The position numbers and the translations under genes are program-made. Below, piece after piece: positions 7,117 through 19,592 of a stretch of DNA of 64,000 nt. The notes below the pieces were generated by a model that made no database searches, was not told where the DNA came from, and was given only the letters and a program-made list of their open reading frames with translations. The stretch covers positions 992,001 to 1,056,000 of the forward strand of contig NZ_OZ034986.1 in the NCBI RefSeq assembly GCF_964030895.1, read 5' to 3'. Origin of the DNA: Spiroplasma endosymbiont of Nebria brevicollis (GTDB lineage Bacteria > Bacillota_I > Bacilli_A > Mycoplasmatales > VBWQ01). The first letter of the stretch is position 1. Every line of letters starts with the position of its first letter.

Positions 7117-8460
7117 ATGGCAATTCCACAAATACCTAAAGCATTTATTATTGGTGGTAATACACCTACTGAAAATGCTGTTTTAAGTGTACTTGAAGCA
7201 CAAGTTCGTGGTGAATTAACTGCTGAAATAAGTACTTTATTTATGAGAAATACTGTTACTGCTGACCAAATAGCAAATATTAGTGGTGTCGCAATGGCAA
7301 TATATAGAGCAACAGTTCGTGTATTATGAGGTTCAACATGAGATGAATTTACTGGTACTAAAAGACAAAAAGGAACAGTTAAAACAACAACATTAATTAT
7401 TGATAAAGAATTAACAATTGATTTTAATATTCCAGAATTTGATATTGAAAGATTTATGACTTCACCAGCAAATGTAGCAACTCAAATTGTTTCAAATTGA
7501 ACAAGTTCATTTATGAGAAATTTAAGAGAAAATTTTGAATTAATATTTTTACAAGGTACCAAAGATTATGCAATTGCTAAATCATTAGTATTACCTTTAA
7601 ATTTAAATAATATGACTAAAGAACAAGCATTAAATGCTTATTATATAATTGGAGAAAGAAATAATAAATTAATTAAAAAAGTAGATGATATTACGGTTGG
7701 TATTAATAAAGCAGATTTAACTGGTGCTTGTGGTATTGATAGTAGTTTTAATTTGGCAAAAGCATTTACATTATTAAATTATGGTCAAATTGCTGCAAAT
7801 ACTTTAGCAACTGGTAAAAGATATACAAATCAAATTATGGGTATGGAATTTTATGAAAGTTTTTATTTAGAACAAGATTTTATTCATGATACAGTTTCTG
7901 GTATGCATTTAGAAAAAGATTATAATTTATTAAATTTATTTGGTGTAGTTTATAACAGATATATGTGAGGTATGCCTATTTCATTTACAAAAGTAAGAAA
8001 TAAATTAGATAATGCAACAGATAATATTCGTATTATTGGGAAAGCATTATATGCATTACCAAGTGCAATTAGACCAGATTTAATGTATATTATTCAAGAA
8101 AAAATGCCAACAATTGATGAAATTAAAACAGCAAGAGCAAAAAATTATAAAACAGACCCAACTAATGTTAATGCTACTTATCAATCAACAGATTATGATA
8201 ATATGAATATTTTAGATTTACAAAATATAATTTATTATAAAGATTTAGGAAAAATTACTATTGCTAGTGATAATCCTACTAGTGATGAATTAGATATAGC
8301 AATAGTAAATTCTGGTAATGTTGGATTTACACCTAAAAAAGCAACATATACTAATATTACTAATACAAGTGCAATTATGACTGGTGATAATAAAGAATAT
8401 TATGGAACAGTTAAATTAACATTTTCAAAAGTAAAAAAGAAACAAGTTAATAATGACTAA
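7117..8460 (+). CDS. Major capsid protein with C-terminal lipoprotein-repeat-like domain
   Basis: 447 aa, reading through three TGA Trp codons; the strong ribosome site AGAGG lies upstream. It follows the scaffold gene and has the size and composition of an HK97-fold capsid protein (helical N-arm, then mixed). Residues about 365-447 differ in style: LGKITIASDNPTSDEL ... TNITNTSAI ... YYGTVKLTF. This pattern closely follows the repeats of the surface lipoprotein at 39730-41655 (TNITEVSAI ... YTGSVTVTL). It is probably a surface decoration domain. Assignment as capsid is by position and length. Confidence 0.7.
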
Positions 8461-8743
8461 TATATATGAATATTTTAATTATAAAAATGAAATTATTATA
8501 AATTCACCAAAACCAGAAGATTTAACTACTAGTAATGATTTAAGAGCAATATTACTTGATGAATATCCTAAATTAAGAAATGATTATTTTATAGTAAGTG
8601 ATATACATGATGATTTTGCTATATGTGTTGGAGATAATATAAATTGTCAAGGTAAAGTAATAATTCAAATTAAAAAATCTACTAAATTATTAAAAGGAGA
8701 AAATAAACATGCCACAACATGCTGAGACTACATCATTGAGTAA
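8453..8743 (+). CDS. Small phage structural protein, unknown
   Basis: 96 aa, overlapping the capsid stop by 8 bases. The last six codons follow a TGA Trp and overlap the next gene by 35 bases. Beta-rich C-terminal half (FIVSDIHDDFAICVGDN). Its position after the capsid suggests a head-completion or head-tail protein, but no motif proves it. Confidence 0.6.
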
Positions 8744-9578
8744 TTATACTTTAATAAAATTAATTAGAACAGGTATAAGTCCTATTTCAGCAATGATTGG
8801 AACTAGTGCTTATTATGGACAATTAATAGGGAATCCAATATTAGGCTCAATTAATAGTTTATTATTTGGTAAAAAATTAGGTTTAGATATATGAAATTTA
8901 AATCAAAGACCTTCTTCTAAAACTAAATTTATTAATAGTAGTAAAAAAATATTATTAGGTTTAGGAACAATTAGTTTAGTAAATTATACTAAGTTTTTAA
9001 ATACTGTTATTAATCCCATAGAACCTACTACAACATCATTTCCTATTACTAGTACTACAGCACCTATACATACAACAACATTAAGCACTACAAGTACAAC
9101 ATCTACTACTGTTAATCCATTTCCAGATAATTTATTTAATATTTTATTTAATAATAATTCTAATAATTTAATGGATTGAGATACTTATATTTCATTAAAT
9201 GCTTATGGTATTTCAAATCTTATTAGTGGAATTACTGAATTAATACCTAATAGATTTGAACCAATAAGAAAAATAGCAAATATGGGTACTGGTGGGTGTT
9301 TAATTAGTAGTGGTGTAGCAATGGGTATTAATAATGATTTTAATAATGCTTATGCTATTCCTACAATAATAGCGGGTGCTAGTGAAATTATACATAATTT
9401 ATTACCAATGAAAACAAATCATGATAGAGAAATGCAAGAAACTAGTTTTATTGATAATGAAACTCAACCAATAATATCAGATGATAATATTTTTGATTGA
9501 GATAACTATGAAATAAGAAATACTATTAATGATTATGTTCCTAATATTCAATGTAATAATAGTAATTTTACTTTATAA
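8709..9578 (+). CDS. Phage membrane-associated protein with Thr-rich linker
   Basis: 289 aa. It has a Gly/Ile-rich hydrophobic segment near residues 25-60, a Thr/Ser/Pro-rich linker (about residues 115-145, many TTT/STT repeats), then another Gly/Ala/Ile-rich region (about 195-235) and an acidic tail. Start overlaps the previous gene; stop overlaps the next start (TAATG). The layout (two hydrophobic parts, flexible linker) suggests a protein acting at the host membrane, perhaps in DNA ejection. Function unknown. Confidence 0.6.
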
Positions 9579-10468
9579 TGTTACCTTTAATTATTAGATT
9601 AATATATTCTGCATTAGCTAGTGATGATATTCGAGTATTAATTGTTAGTTTATTAAAAAATTATAGTAAAGATAATGGATTAAAATCAGTGTTAGATAGT
9701 GAAAATGTTTCTATTGAAGAATTAAATCAACCTTATTCAGTTTTTAATCCTAATATTGCTAAAAAATTATTATCTATTTTAAAACCTAATGAATTAACTA
9801 TTTTAAAAACTGAATTAGATAAATTATTTGTTAATCCAATTAAAAAAGTTAATAATTTATTTAAAGATAATAATAAAGATATAGAAGAAACTAATAATAA
9901 AGATGATAAAGGTTGAGTAATATTATCTAGTTCATGATTAAAAAAAGGTTTATTTTATAAATCTAATAAATCACTTAAATTAGGATTATTACAAGTTTTA
10001 ATACAATCTGATACATATAAAAATAAACGTTGATATGGTCCATATACTTATCCTAATGTAAATGAAGAGACTTGAGAATTAATGAAAGTTCAAAAAGGTA
10101 AAAATGGTAGTGGTGCTGGAACAATATTTTGAAGATATTTTTTAAGGGGTTTTTTACCTTCACAAATACGTAAATATGTTAAGAAACAACTTAAAGAAGA
10201 GAAAGGTATTAGTAAAGGTAAACAACGCTATAATGTGCTTAAATCAACTAATATTAATGTATTAAAAACAACTGCATTTATTAATAGATTAGAACGTGGA
10301 TTTTTTAAACTTAAAGAATTTAAAATTTTACCAAAAACTGAATTAGGTAGTAGAGCATGAAGAGTAGAAAGAAAAGAATATTTAAATTTTCATAAAACAA
10401 GTAGTACTACTAAAAATATAGGTATTTCTATTTATAAAAATAAAAGTAAATATAAAACATGAAAGTAG
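9578..10468 (+). CDS. Phage protein of unknown function, basic C-terminus
   Basis: 296 aa. Helical N-terminus (residues 1-35), acidic Asn-rich linker (about 95-112), then an aromatic-rich middle (SSSWLKKGLFY, RWYGPYTYPNV, GAGTIFWRYF) that vaguely recalls the KTSC domain (residue-spacing resemblance only), then a strongly basic tail with many Lys. Four or more Trp are TGA. Could bind DNA or RNA. Not recognised. Confidence 0.55.
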
Positions 10469-10476
10469 GTGATTAT

Positions 10477-10995
10477 ATGGATATAGATTTAACAAAACCT
10501 ATTAAACCAATTGGTATATGAAATACTATTAATCCAATATCAAAAGATAATAAAGAATATAAAAAATTAAATAAAATTTGATTTAATAAAAATAGTACTC
10601 ATATAGATAAAATCAAAATATTAATATCTAATATTTTAAAAATAACTAGTCATATTATTGGTATATTAATAACATTATTTTTTACAATAACACCATGATT
10701 ACTACCTAAAATACCAATAGAAATGGGAATTGGAAGTTATACAACTCAATATAATTTTACTTGACCTGACCATTTAATATTAACTTTATTTCCAATGTTT
10801 AGTCATATAGGAGTAAATGTTATTACTAAATTAGGTAATTATGGAAAATTAATTAAATATGGATTAATAACAATTCCAATTATTATTACAAGTCCTTATT
10901 TAATTTATCAATATCAACAAATTAAAAAACATAAAAAAGAATGTATTTTATGTAAAAATCATTCAAATAAAATTCAAATAGAAAAGGTGGAATAA
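10477..10995 (+). CDS. Phage integral membrane protein
   Basis: 172 aa. Hydrophilic N-terminus (about 45 residues), then three membrane segments (roughly residues 48-73, 95-115 and 130-147), then a basic tail with CILCKNH. Followed three bases later by another membrane protein gene. Possible roles are lysis (holin-like) or virion membrane contact. Confidence 0.6.
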
Positions 10996-10998
10996 AAA

Positions 10999-11340
10999 AT
11001 GAATTTAACAGTATATTTATTAAGTGGAATTATAGGAGGAGCAGTTACTAGTGGGGTTATTATTACTTTTGTATTATCTATTATTTCAAAAAAAATTAAA
11101 AAAAATAAACAAGATATAGTTGCTAAAGAACTTAAAATTAATAAATTAATTGAATATATTATTTTAAATATTAAACAATTAAATGATAGATTACAATTAA
11201 CAGAAACTCCTATTGCACAAAAATTAGATGCTTTTGATGTTGATGAAAAAGATTTTGAAGATTTTATTATTGCTCAAAAAGCAAAACGTCAAGAATTAAC
11301 AAATAAAGATAAGAAAAAAGTAACTAAAATTAAAATTTAA
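10999..11340 (+). CDS. Single-span phage membrane protein with coiled tail
   Basis: 113 aa: one N-terminal membrane helix with Gly-rich face (YLLSGIIGGAVTSGVII), then a long Lys-rich cytoplasmic helix. A one-helix anchor with a charged tail could be a holin or spanin-like lysis factor in a wall-less host, but there is no direct evidence. Followed by a terminator. Confidence 0.6.
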   Translation: MNLTVYLLSGIIGGAVTSGVIITFVLSIISKKIKKNKQDIVAKELKINKLIEYIILNIKQLNDRLQLTETPIAQKLDAFDVDEKDFEDFIIAQKAKRQELTNKDKKKVTKIKI

Positions 11341-11358
11341 AGGGTTTAAATACCCTTT
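11339..11358 (+). terminator. Terminator after membrane protein genes
   Basis: AAAGGGT, loop, ACCCTTT followed by ATTTTT. It separates the head/membrane genes from the fibre gene, which has its own AAGGAG ribosome site. Confidence 0.7.
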
Positions 11359-11381
11359 ATTTTTACATTAAGGAGTAAATT

Positions 11382-13379
11382 ATGGCAATTAAAGACCCAA
11401 TATTATTTATTACAGTTGAAGAATTTAAATTATCAAAATATTTTAATGAATTATTATTTGATAAAGTAACTACTCCAGATAATGAAATTTGATTTGCAAT
11501 ATCTGTAGCTAGTAGTAATATTGATTATTTAAGTGGTTTTACTATTAGTAAAAAATGACCAGAAATAACACCAACAGATTTTACAGATAATGTTCAAACA
11601 GCAACTACTAATTATGTTAGATTTTTATTAACTAAAGATGTAGATTATTTACGTGGTCAAGGTTCAATTAGTCAAGGTGGATTAACTTATAGTGAAACTA
11701 ATCCAGATGACCCTTATTTTATCCCACCCGAAGTATTTAATTATTTAAGAAAAATTAAAGAATATCCAAATATTAAAGGTTTTAATTTAAAAGGAATAGA
11801 ACCACAAAAAAATAATTATTTTAATAAATTTATTTCAAATTGTGGAGAAGATAGTCCATTAAATGCATATATACCATATACTAATATAAAATCATTAGAT
11901 ATTAGAACTAAAATTACTATTAATAATACACAAAATATGTTAAGACCAGTTGTTAATATTGATACTAGAGGTATTAATACAAGTACTACAGTACCTGAAT
12001 TTAAAAGTCCAAAAAAAACTATTGATATTAAATATGATAAAGAAACTCATGTAGTTAATACTGATATTAGTAATAAATTACAAAATGAAATTAATAATAA
12101 ACAAGATAAATTAATTGCAGGTACTAATATAACTATTAAAGATAATATTATTAGTGCTACTGGTGGTAGTGAACCACCAGATTTAACTGATTATTATAAA
12201 AAAGAAGAAACTAATAATTTATTAGATAAAAAAGAAAGTATTGAAAATCATAATAATGATATAAAATCAGTAGAATTAAAAATTAGTCAACTTCATACTG
12301 AAGTAACTAATAATATGAGTAATATAATTTTGAAACAAAATATTAAAGATGAAAAATTAATTACAGATAAAAAAGAAATTGTTCCTGCTATTAATGAAAA
12401 TAAAGTAAATATTGATAAAAAACAAGATAAATTAACTGCTGGGGATAATATTACTATTGATAAAAATAATAAAATTAGTGCTAGTGGGGGAAGTTCAGTT
12501 GATGAAAATAGAATATTTGATAATAAAGATGATAAAGATACTACTACTAATTTAATTAATAATGTTATTAAAAAAGGTAATAAGACATTAACATATAGAA
12601 ATAATCCGTTTGTAACTGATGATTTAGATATTCCACATAAAAAATATGTTGATGATAAAATTAATGAATTAAATTTTATTAAATGAAAATCAGTTGGTAC
12701 TATTAGTAATGAGAATGATAATATTGCATTTAATTTTAAATTAAACACTTTATATAGAGTTGCTTATTCATGAGCATATCTTAAAAGTAATGGAAGTAGT
12801 AAATATTTAATTTTTATGTGAAGAGGCGCACCTGCTATATTAGATAGTACATTTCAAGCAGAAAATAATCAAAAGGTAGTAACTAATTATGTTGATTTAG
12901 GTGTTACATCAGCAATGATTTATTTAAAAAAATATAATTATCAAACTGGTTTTTTGCTTTCATTAGAAGAAGCAGAAAATACAAATACTAAAAATTATAG
13001 TGAACAAATATTACCAATAACTCCACCAATACCACCAACACCTTGTCCATGTCCAAAATGAAAAGAAGTAGGAACAAGACAAACTAAAGATAGAATTTTA
13101 TATGATTTTATTGTGGGTAAAAAATATAGAGTTACTTATATGTGATACGGAGATACGCAACCTATTTCTTATTCTATAACTAAAGAATTTGATAAACTAG
13201 TATCAAACAAGATTGATTGTATATATACAATAGATAGTTATGTACGAAATTGAAGTTTAGTTAATAAAAATAAAATTGAGTTGTTTAAATTAGAAGTTAA
13301 TAATATTTGTATTAGAATTAACAACGCTGGTGGTATTACTTATGGAAATATTTTAAAATTAGAAGAATTACAAGAATAA
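11382..13379 (+). CDS. Phage tail fibre with fused connector-like N-terminus and doubled C-terminal domain
   Basis: 665 aa. Residues 1-125 resemble gp6/YqbG-type head-tail connector proteins (AS..ID.LSG early, a helix with NYVRFLL, then SISQGGLTYSE). The middle holds two copies of the fibre motif KQDKL.AG.NITI...ISA.GG (about 245-265 and 345-367) plus PHKKYVDDKI, typical of trimeric phage fibres. The end has two related domains, WKSVGT...LYRVAYSW and WKEVGT...KYRVTYMW, split by a Pro-rich linker (ITPPIPPTPCPCP). The doubled knob is probably receptor-binding. Confidence 0.75.
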
Positions 13380-13383
13380 ATAT

Positions 13384-13411
13384 AAAAAGTTACCAATTAA
13401 GGTAACTTTTT
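13384..13411. terminator. Bidirectional terminator between convergent phage operons
   Basis: AAAAGTTACC, AATTAA, GGTAACTTTTT. The equivalent at 62616-62646 has changed stem bases (AGTTACTA/TAGTAACT) but keeps pairing. Confidence 0.8.
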
Positions 13412-13481
13412 AATTAGGTGCCAACCTAATGTTTTTCTTACTTAAACTCTAAGTAAGAATTTTTATATTATACACTATTAT

Positions 13482-13796
13482 TTAAGATTGTGGGAGAATA
13501 ATATTTTTTTTATGTTTTCTTTTAAATTTAATTTTTCATTTAAATATTTTTTTAATTTTATTTCAAAAACTTTTTCAAAATCTAAATTCTGGATGTTGAT
13601 TTTTATATAATAAAATACATCCAATTATAGTACCAATAATATTTAAACCAATAGTTAAAATTAACACACCAAAAGGATTATTATTTTTAACTTTTATTAT
13701 GCCAAAAATAAAAGTTAAAATAATTATAAGTATATATATATATATGGATACTATAATTCAACCGACTAAATCAGCATTAATATTATAATATTTCAT
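13482..13796 (-). CDS. Small two-span phage membrane protein
   Basis: 104 aa. Two hydrophobic helices (about residues 10-35 and 42-65), then a strongly basic tail (KSFWNKIKKIFKWKIKFKRK). Start at 13796 gives a good AAAGGA ribosome spacing; the earlier in-frame ATG would sit on top of that site. Last gene of the leftward operon. Holin-like by shape only. At the same place in the other phage piece (62700 region) only a remnant of its 3' end remains. Confidence 0.6.
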
Positions 13797-13865
13797 AGTT
13801 GTCATTCCTTTTATAATTTATTAAACATATAGCAATTATAACAAAATAATAATAAATATATAATA

Positions 13866-16832
13866 TTATCGCGAATTAAAGACAATTTTTGAAATAGTTA
13901 ATTTATAATTAATAATTTGTCTATTTTTTTCTGCTCATGTAGATATATCAGATTGAACTTGAAAATCTGCACCTTGAACTTGATTTATTATTGGAAATAA
14001 TTGTATTTTTCACTTAAATTCTTTATCAGATAAATCACAAAAACCTAGATAAGTAGAATTATTTGAAATAATATTTATATTTTTATCATAACTATAAGAA
14101 ACATTCGAAGAAAAAGTATTTTTTGAAATTTCATATAAATTAATAATATCATTAGGTAATGTACCTATTTTTGAAACACCAACATATTGATTAATTCTAA
14201 ATGATACTTGATAATATTGTATATTATAATCTTCGAATAATTTTAATTTTTTATTAGTATTATATGTATCTAAAGTATTAAATTCTTTACTAAATTGTAA
14301 TGATAATTCATTAGTAGGAATAAATTTTTCATCTGTTGTGATAGGGTTATAATGTACTACTGGTCATTCTTCTGTTTCATATTTATAACTTATATATAAA
14401 TCTATACTCTTATAATATCTTTTTAAATCATTAAAAGTATTAATTAATAATGTTGGGTCTAAATAATCTTTAAAATTAATATCTATTTCTAATGGTTTGA
14501 TTAATGGTAGATTATTATTTATTCAATTTGTATTATCATTATACATTACTTTATTATTATGTATTAATGTATCTCAGTGTTGTAATGTAATATCAACACT
14601 TGGATTTTTTGGAATAATAACTATTTGTTTTGCTATATTTTGTGGACTTGGTGGTAAGATATTTGCTGGATAACTAAATGTAGTTTCTTCAGTTTCTTTA
14701 TATTCATCATGATTTAATTTATATAAAGTAGTTCAATTAAAAGCATTACTAGTTAATGCTCCTTTATTTTTATATCTAAATTGTGCTATTGAAAGTTCAT
14801 TATAATCACCTTGATAAGTAAATGGATTATCACTATAAAATGTATGTCTTTCTTCACCTTGATGTAATGATTGAGTTACAATTGTATCAATAATGTATGC
14901 ATAATTAGAACCATCACTAACACCATTACTTGTTGGATTTCATTGACAATCTTTATCTAAATTAGTTAATGGACTTGCTATATCTAAAAATTCAGTATCT
15001 TCTGCTAAAATATAAACTTTATTATTTTTCTTTTGTGATAAATCAACTGTACTAATTTGTTCTTTAGTGGTTAATTTATGACCAGTTTTAGGGTCTCATG
15101 GATATACTGATATTCTATCTGTAAGTTTCATAGTCATAGCAGTTGTAGAAACATTAGCACCTAATAATTTACCAATAGCAAAAGCATTATCATTAGTAAA
15201 TGCATTTAATGGAATTAAACCACCATTACCAATAATATTTTCTAAATTATTTGTAAAAAATGCTGACATAAAACCATTAAAATATAACATTTTTTTATAT
15301 TGTTGATTATTTTGATTAATAATAAAACCAATTGGAATACCTAAACTTAAAACATTTAATAATTTACCAATTAATGGTATATCACTTAAAGCAAATGGTA
15401 ATCATTGTACACTATCATAAGGCATTTGAATTAAACTACTAAATACTACTGAATTAAAATTTAATATAGCACTCATATATTTTTGACTTATTTTTGAATA
15501 ATCTACAGTTGGTGAACCAATAATTAAATTAGTATCTGGGTCTTTATATTTAAAATTACTAGACATATCTACATTATAATTACCAGAGATATTATTAATA
15601 TTTCATTCACTATCTCAAAAGAATTTAGCTTCTCCAATTGCTGTACCATTACTATTAGTTGCTTTTGTTTTATCAAATGCTAACATACCTTTAAAATCTT
15701 TTGTAACAAATAAATTTGCTTGTAAATTTAAACTAGTTGATAATCATTCTTTTCAATTTTTAAAATTAAGATATCCAGTAGGTTTTGCATCCATTAAATT
15801 ATAAAATGTAGTTTCTGGATGACTATTAGTAGTTATTTTATCATTAATACCTGCTAATAAACCACCATTATTTTTAACAGTAGTACTTGAATGGTCATTA
15901 TTACCTGCAATAAATAATCTTCTTGAAGCAAATACTTTTTGTTCAAATATTTCATTATTATTAATTTGATTAGGTGCTTGACCTTGTATTATAGGTCTAC
16001 CATAATAATAACAACTAGATAATAATTCTAAACCATAAGATTGTCTATGACTATATCTTACTCCAATATCACGCATTAAAGTACGATTTAACGTTACTAA
16101 ACTATTTTGAATAGTAGGGAAAGCATAACCACTACCTGGACTTGCATATTGTACATAATCAAGCGTATTTTGACCACTTGCTACTGCTCTATCATTAACT
16201 GAACTAAAAGTTAATACTTGCATACTAAATTCACCATTATAAGGACTATAATAATTAGTTACATTTGAAATATATAATAATTGTCTATCTTGATTTTTAC
16301 CAGTATTACCACCAATATTTTCATTTTTATCATTAAATACACAAAAAAATTGTAAATAATCATCTACTGTAATTTGTTCTTCAAACATAACTAATATATA
16401 TTGTCTTGTTGTAGAAATTGTTTTAAATAATTGATTATTAGGTAAACCACCAAAATCTACACCACTTGTATCATCAATTAAATAAGCATTTCAATAATCA
16501 CCAATTTTATATTGTTTAGTATAATATTGGTCTTGTCCAGTAGTTTTATGAGTAGTTGGGTCTGTTATACCTTTATTTTTTTGATAGATTTTAGTACTAT
16601 TTTTTCAAATACATACAACTGGAGTATTACCAGAAAGTATTAATTCATATTGACCAAAATCACTAATTTTACTATTAATAGGTTTATAACCAGTTTCAGT
16701 TAAAGGTATTGCTCCATTATTAATTATAAATGGAAATATTTTTCAATGACTTAAACGTTTAATTATTGCTTGTTGTCTCTTTAGATGTAAATGTGCGTGT
16801 TTCATTAATTGAATTCTTTGATGATTGCTCAT
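13866..16832 (-). CDS. Large phage tail protein (podovirus-knob-like), 988 aa
   Basis: Reading through about a dozen TGA Trp codons gives one 988-aa protein. Start at 16832 (MSNHQRIQLMKH) chosen for AGGAG nine bases upstream; it overlaps the portal 3' end. A hydrophobic Gly/Ile/Leu-rich stretch near residues 460-485 (PLIGKLLNVLSLGIPIGF) inside an otherwise soluble protein resembles the membrane-inserting loops of phi29-type tail knobs. The remainder is beta-rich. The last third exists in a second allele at 62933-64000: residues about 630-740 identical, the C-terminus divergent. Likely the ejection tube or receptor-contact protein. Confidence 0.65.
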
Positions 16833-18114
16833 TTTCATTATCTCCTAATTCTTTATTTAATTTTTTATTTTCTATAATAATATTTTCTAATTTATTTTCT
16901 GCCATAAGTTGGTCAATATTATCATATTCACCAATTGCTTCACTTACTGTCATAGTACCATTATTTAATCTTGAATTAATAATTTGGTCTTGTACTATTT
17001 GGTCAGTCATTGCTATAGGGATAAATTTAAATGAATAAGGTCTTTCACCAATACCATTTCATAAATTTTCACTAATAAGAAGTAAATCAAATATACGATA
17101 AAAATAAGCACTATAAAATGCTATTTTAATTTCTGTTGTTTCCATATCAAATTTATTATTAAACATACTTTGTGTTTTATTAGTATAAACATCATTACCA
17201 TGTTCATCATAATCATAACCAGAACCATTAAATATTGCTTTAGCAGTACCATTATAATCTAATCAATATTCACTAAATTTTGGGTCACCTTGTATAATTT
17301 GCATACTACCATTCCCATTTTTATCATATCCAGCACTACCAACATTAACTATCATATCTTTTTTAGGATTTTCAATAATATTACCATTTTCTTGCATTTC
17401 TTTAACTGTTTCATTATCTAATACAGCAAATAAAGTAGTAACATTAAATTCTCTTTCTAATCTTTTTTTCTTAATAACTTGATTTAAATCTCATATTAAA
17501 TCTCATACTGCTGTACAATCTGGATATGCATTTAAAGTAGTTGTATTACCATATAAATTAATAATTGGTAAATTAGTTATTTCAAAAATAGGAATATAAT
17601 TAAATGAATTTTTAATTTCATAAGTTTTTAATGGTGTTATATTTGGTTTTAATTTAGTTCTTGTAGAACCTAAAATAATATCTTTATTATTATCTTTATA
17701 TGTTTCATATTTAACTTTTCCATTTTGTATTATTACTCAAGTTAAAGTAGCACTATCAGCTTGTTCATTAATAAAATAAAATTCTGCTGATTGTTCTTGT
17801 TCATTATATTTAGCAACTCTACCACAAAAACTATTAGGTAATATTTTAAGGGATTTACTATTATCTTCATTAATTATAATCATAATAAATACTTTACCCA
17901 TTAGTGAATTTTGTAAACCAAATTTATAAAATTTTTCTAATCATTTATCTTTTAAATTCATTTCATTAAGATAATCTAATATTTCTTTTTTACTTGAATT
18001 AAATAAAAATCCTTTACCTAATCATAATTTAGTTGATTTTTGAGCAATAATCATTGGTATATCAATATATCAATCTTTTTTATCACAACTTAAATATTCC
18101 ATTGTATTTATCAT
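16759..18114 (-). CDS. Phage portal protein
   Basis: 451 aa. Directly downstream of TerL with GGTGGTG ribosome site overlapping the TerL stop. Predicted portal features: N-terminal wing with PIFEITNLP/DCTAVWDLIWDLNQ, a long central helical stem, and an acidic Glu/Asn-rich C-terminus (ENEQSSKNSINETR). The order TerL-portal-tail is standard. No invariant motif exists for portals, so the call rests on length, order and general pattern. Confidence 0.7.
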
Positions 18115-18115
18115 A

Positions 18116-19588
18116 TTAATCACCACCAAAATTATTTTTATTAATTAATAATTTATTATTAATACCATTAATTAATCATTTCATTTCATGCATTAATGCA
18201 TACATATCACTATCTCAAGTATCATCATGTAAATCTAACATTTTCGGACTATTATTATTAGTATCTAATTTCTTTTTATCTAATCATTGCATTAAACTAT
18301 ATTGTCTTTTAGTTTCTGGACATCTTTCTCAATTAAAACTAATAATATTTTTAAGCATACAAATTGTTGTAAAATCAATTCTATCATTTAAATATAAAAT
18401 TGATTTATCTACTGCTATAAATTTTAATCATGTTATATTACGTTTTTTAACTCAACTTTTTAAAACATCAATAAATACTAACCCACCATTACCATAATCA
18501 ACATAACAAGTAAAACCAAATAACATTGCTATATAACGTTTACTTTCATTAATATAATAATTAATAATATCATTTGCTAAAGTATCAGTATCTTTATATT
18601 GCATAGTAACATTACTATGATAAAATTCACTTTCTTTATGTGCTCTTCTACCATTATCATTTTCACCAATAAATCATAATGAAGCAGATGTAGGATGACC
18701 ACTTGGACTTGTTGCCATACCTATATCTAAACCACCAGTTAATCTTTGTACTTGAAAATCTAATTTAGTATTAACTTTATCTAAATATCTAGCAAAAATA
18801 GCACCTTGTAAAATACTTGGTACACCATAATATCAACTTTGTGCTTTAATTGGATCTAATACTTTTAATTCTTCTAAATCATTAATCATATCTAATGTAA
18901 GATTATGAGCATTTACTTTTCAATTACTATAATGAAATAATTTAAAAATATTATTATCAAATATTGATTTAATTTGTTCATTTTTTTCTTTCATTATTTC
19001 TAAATTAAAAGGTACAATTTTATTCATATATTCAATATAATATTGATAAATATTATCTGGATTACAACTTTTTATTTTTATTCTTTTTTTAGCATTACCT
19101 AATGCAAATGTTATTGCTTGAAATTCTTGTTGACTAAATTCATTTGCTTCTTCACATCATTCAATTGCTAAATCAAAACCTTTTATTTCACTACGAGAAA
19201 GACCTTTTAAAGGTATTCTATCATTTGAATTACTATATACACCCATTACCCTAATAAATGATTTAAAACCTTTAAAACGAAAGTCTGCTTGCTTATTAGG
19301 GTATTTTAAAGTAAAGTCTTTATAATCATTCAATCCAATTATTATTAAAGCATTATATATTTCTTTTACTAAATCATTAATATCTTTATTTAATTTTCTA
19401 AATGCATAAATAGCAATTGATTTTTGTACTTTAATTGATATAACTATTAATATTGCTAATTCTTCTGCTATACTATATGTTTTACTAGAATATCTACTAC
19501 CACTAAGATTATATTCACTATGAGTAAAATCACTTTTATTTAATAATCAATAACTAATTTCATTAAGATAAGTAAATTCTTTATTCAT
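18116..19588 (-). CDS. Terminase large subunit (PBSX/Terminase_3-like)
   Basis: 490 aa. Walker A-like GSRYSSKT at residues 30-37 and a Walker B-type region ending in FDLAIEWCEEANEF mark the packaging ATPase; the C-terminal half contains Asp-rich strands (VSPSGHPT, FIGENDNGR) as expected for the nuclease domain. It packages DNA into the prohead through the portal. AAGGAG lies 8 bases before the ATG. This gene is missing from the third copy, where the sequence breaks off at 61980. Confidence 0.85.
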
Positions 19589-19592
19589 ATTA

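Noticed and set aside
12293-12748. Long minus-strand open frame opposite the fibre gene
   Set aside because: Low-complexity Leu/Ser/Ile translation of an Asn/Lys-rich gene on the other strand, with no ribosome site.
16766-17038. Plus-strand open frame opposite the portal gene
   Set aside because: Shadow of the acidic portal C-terminus, no ribosome site and no family pattern.
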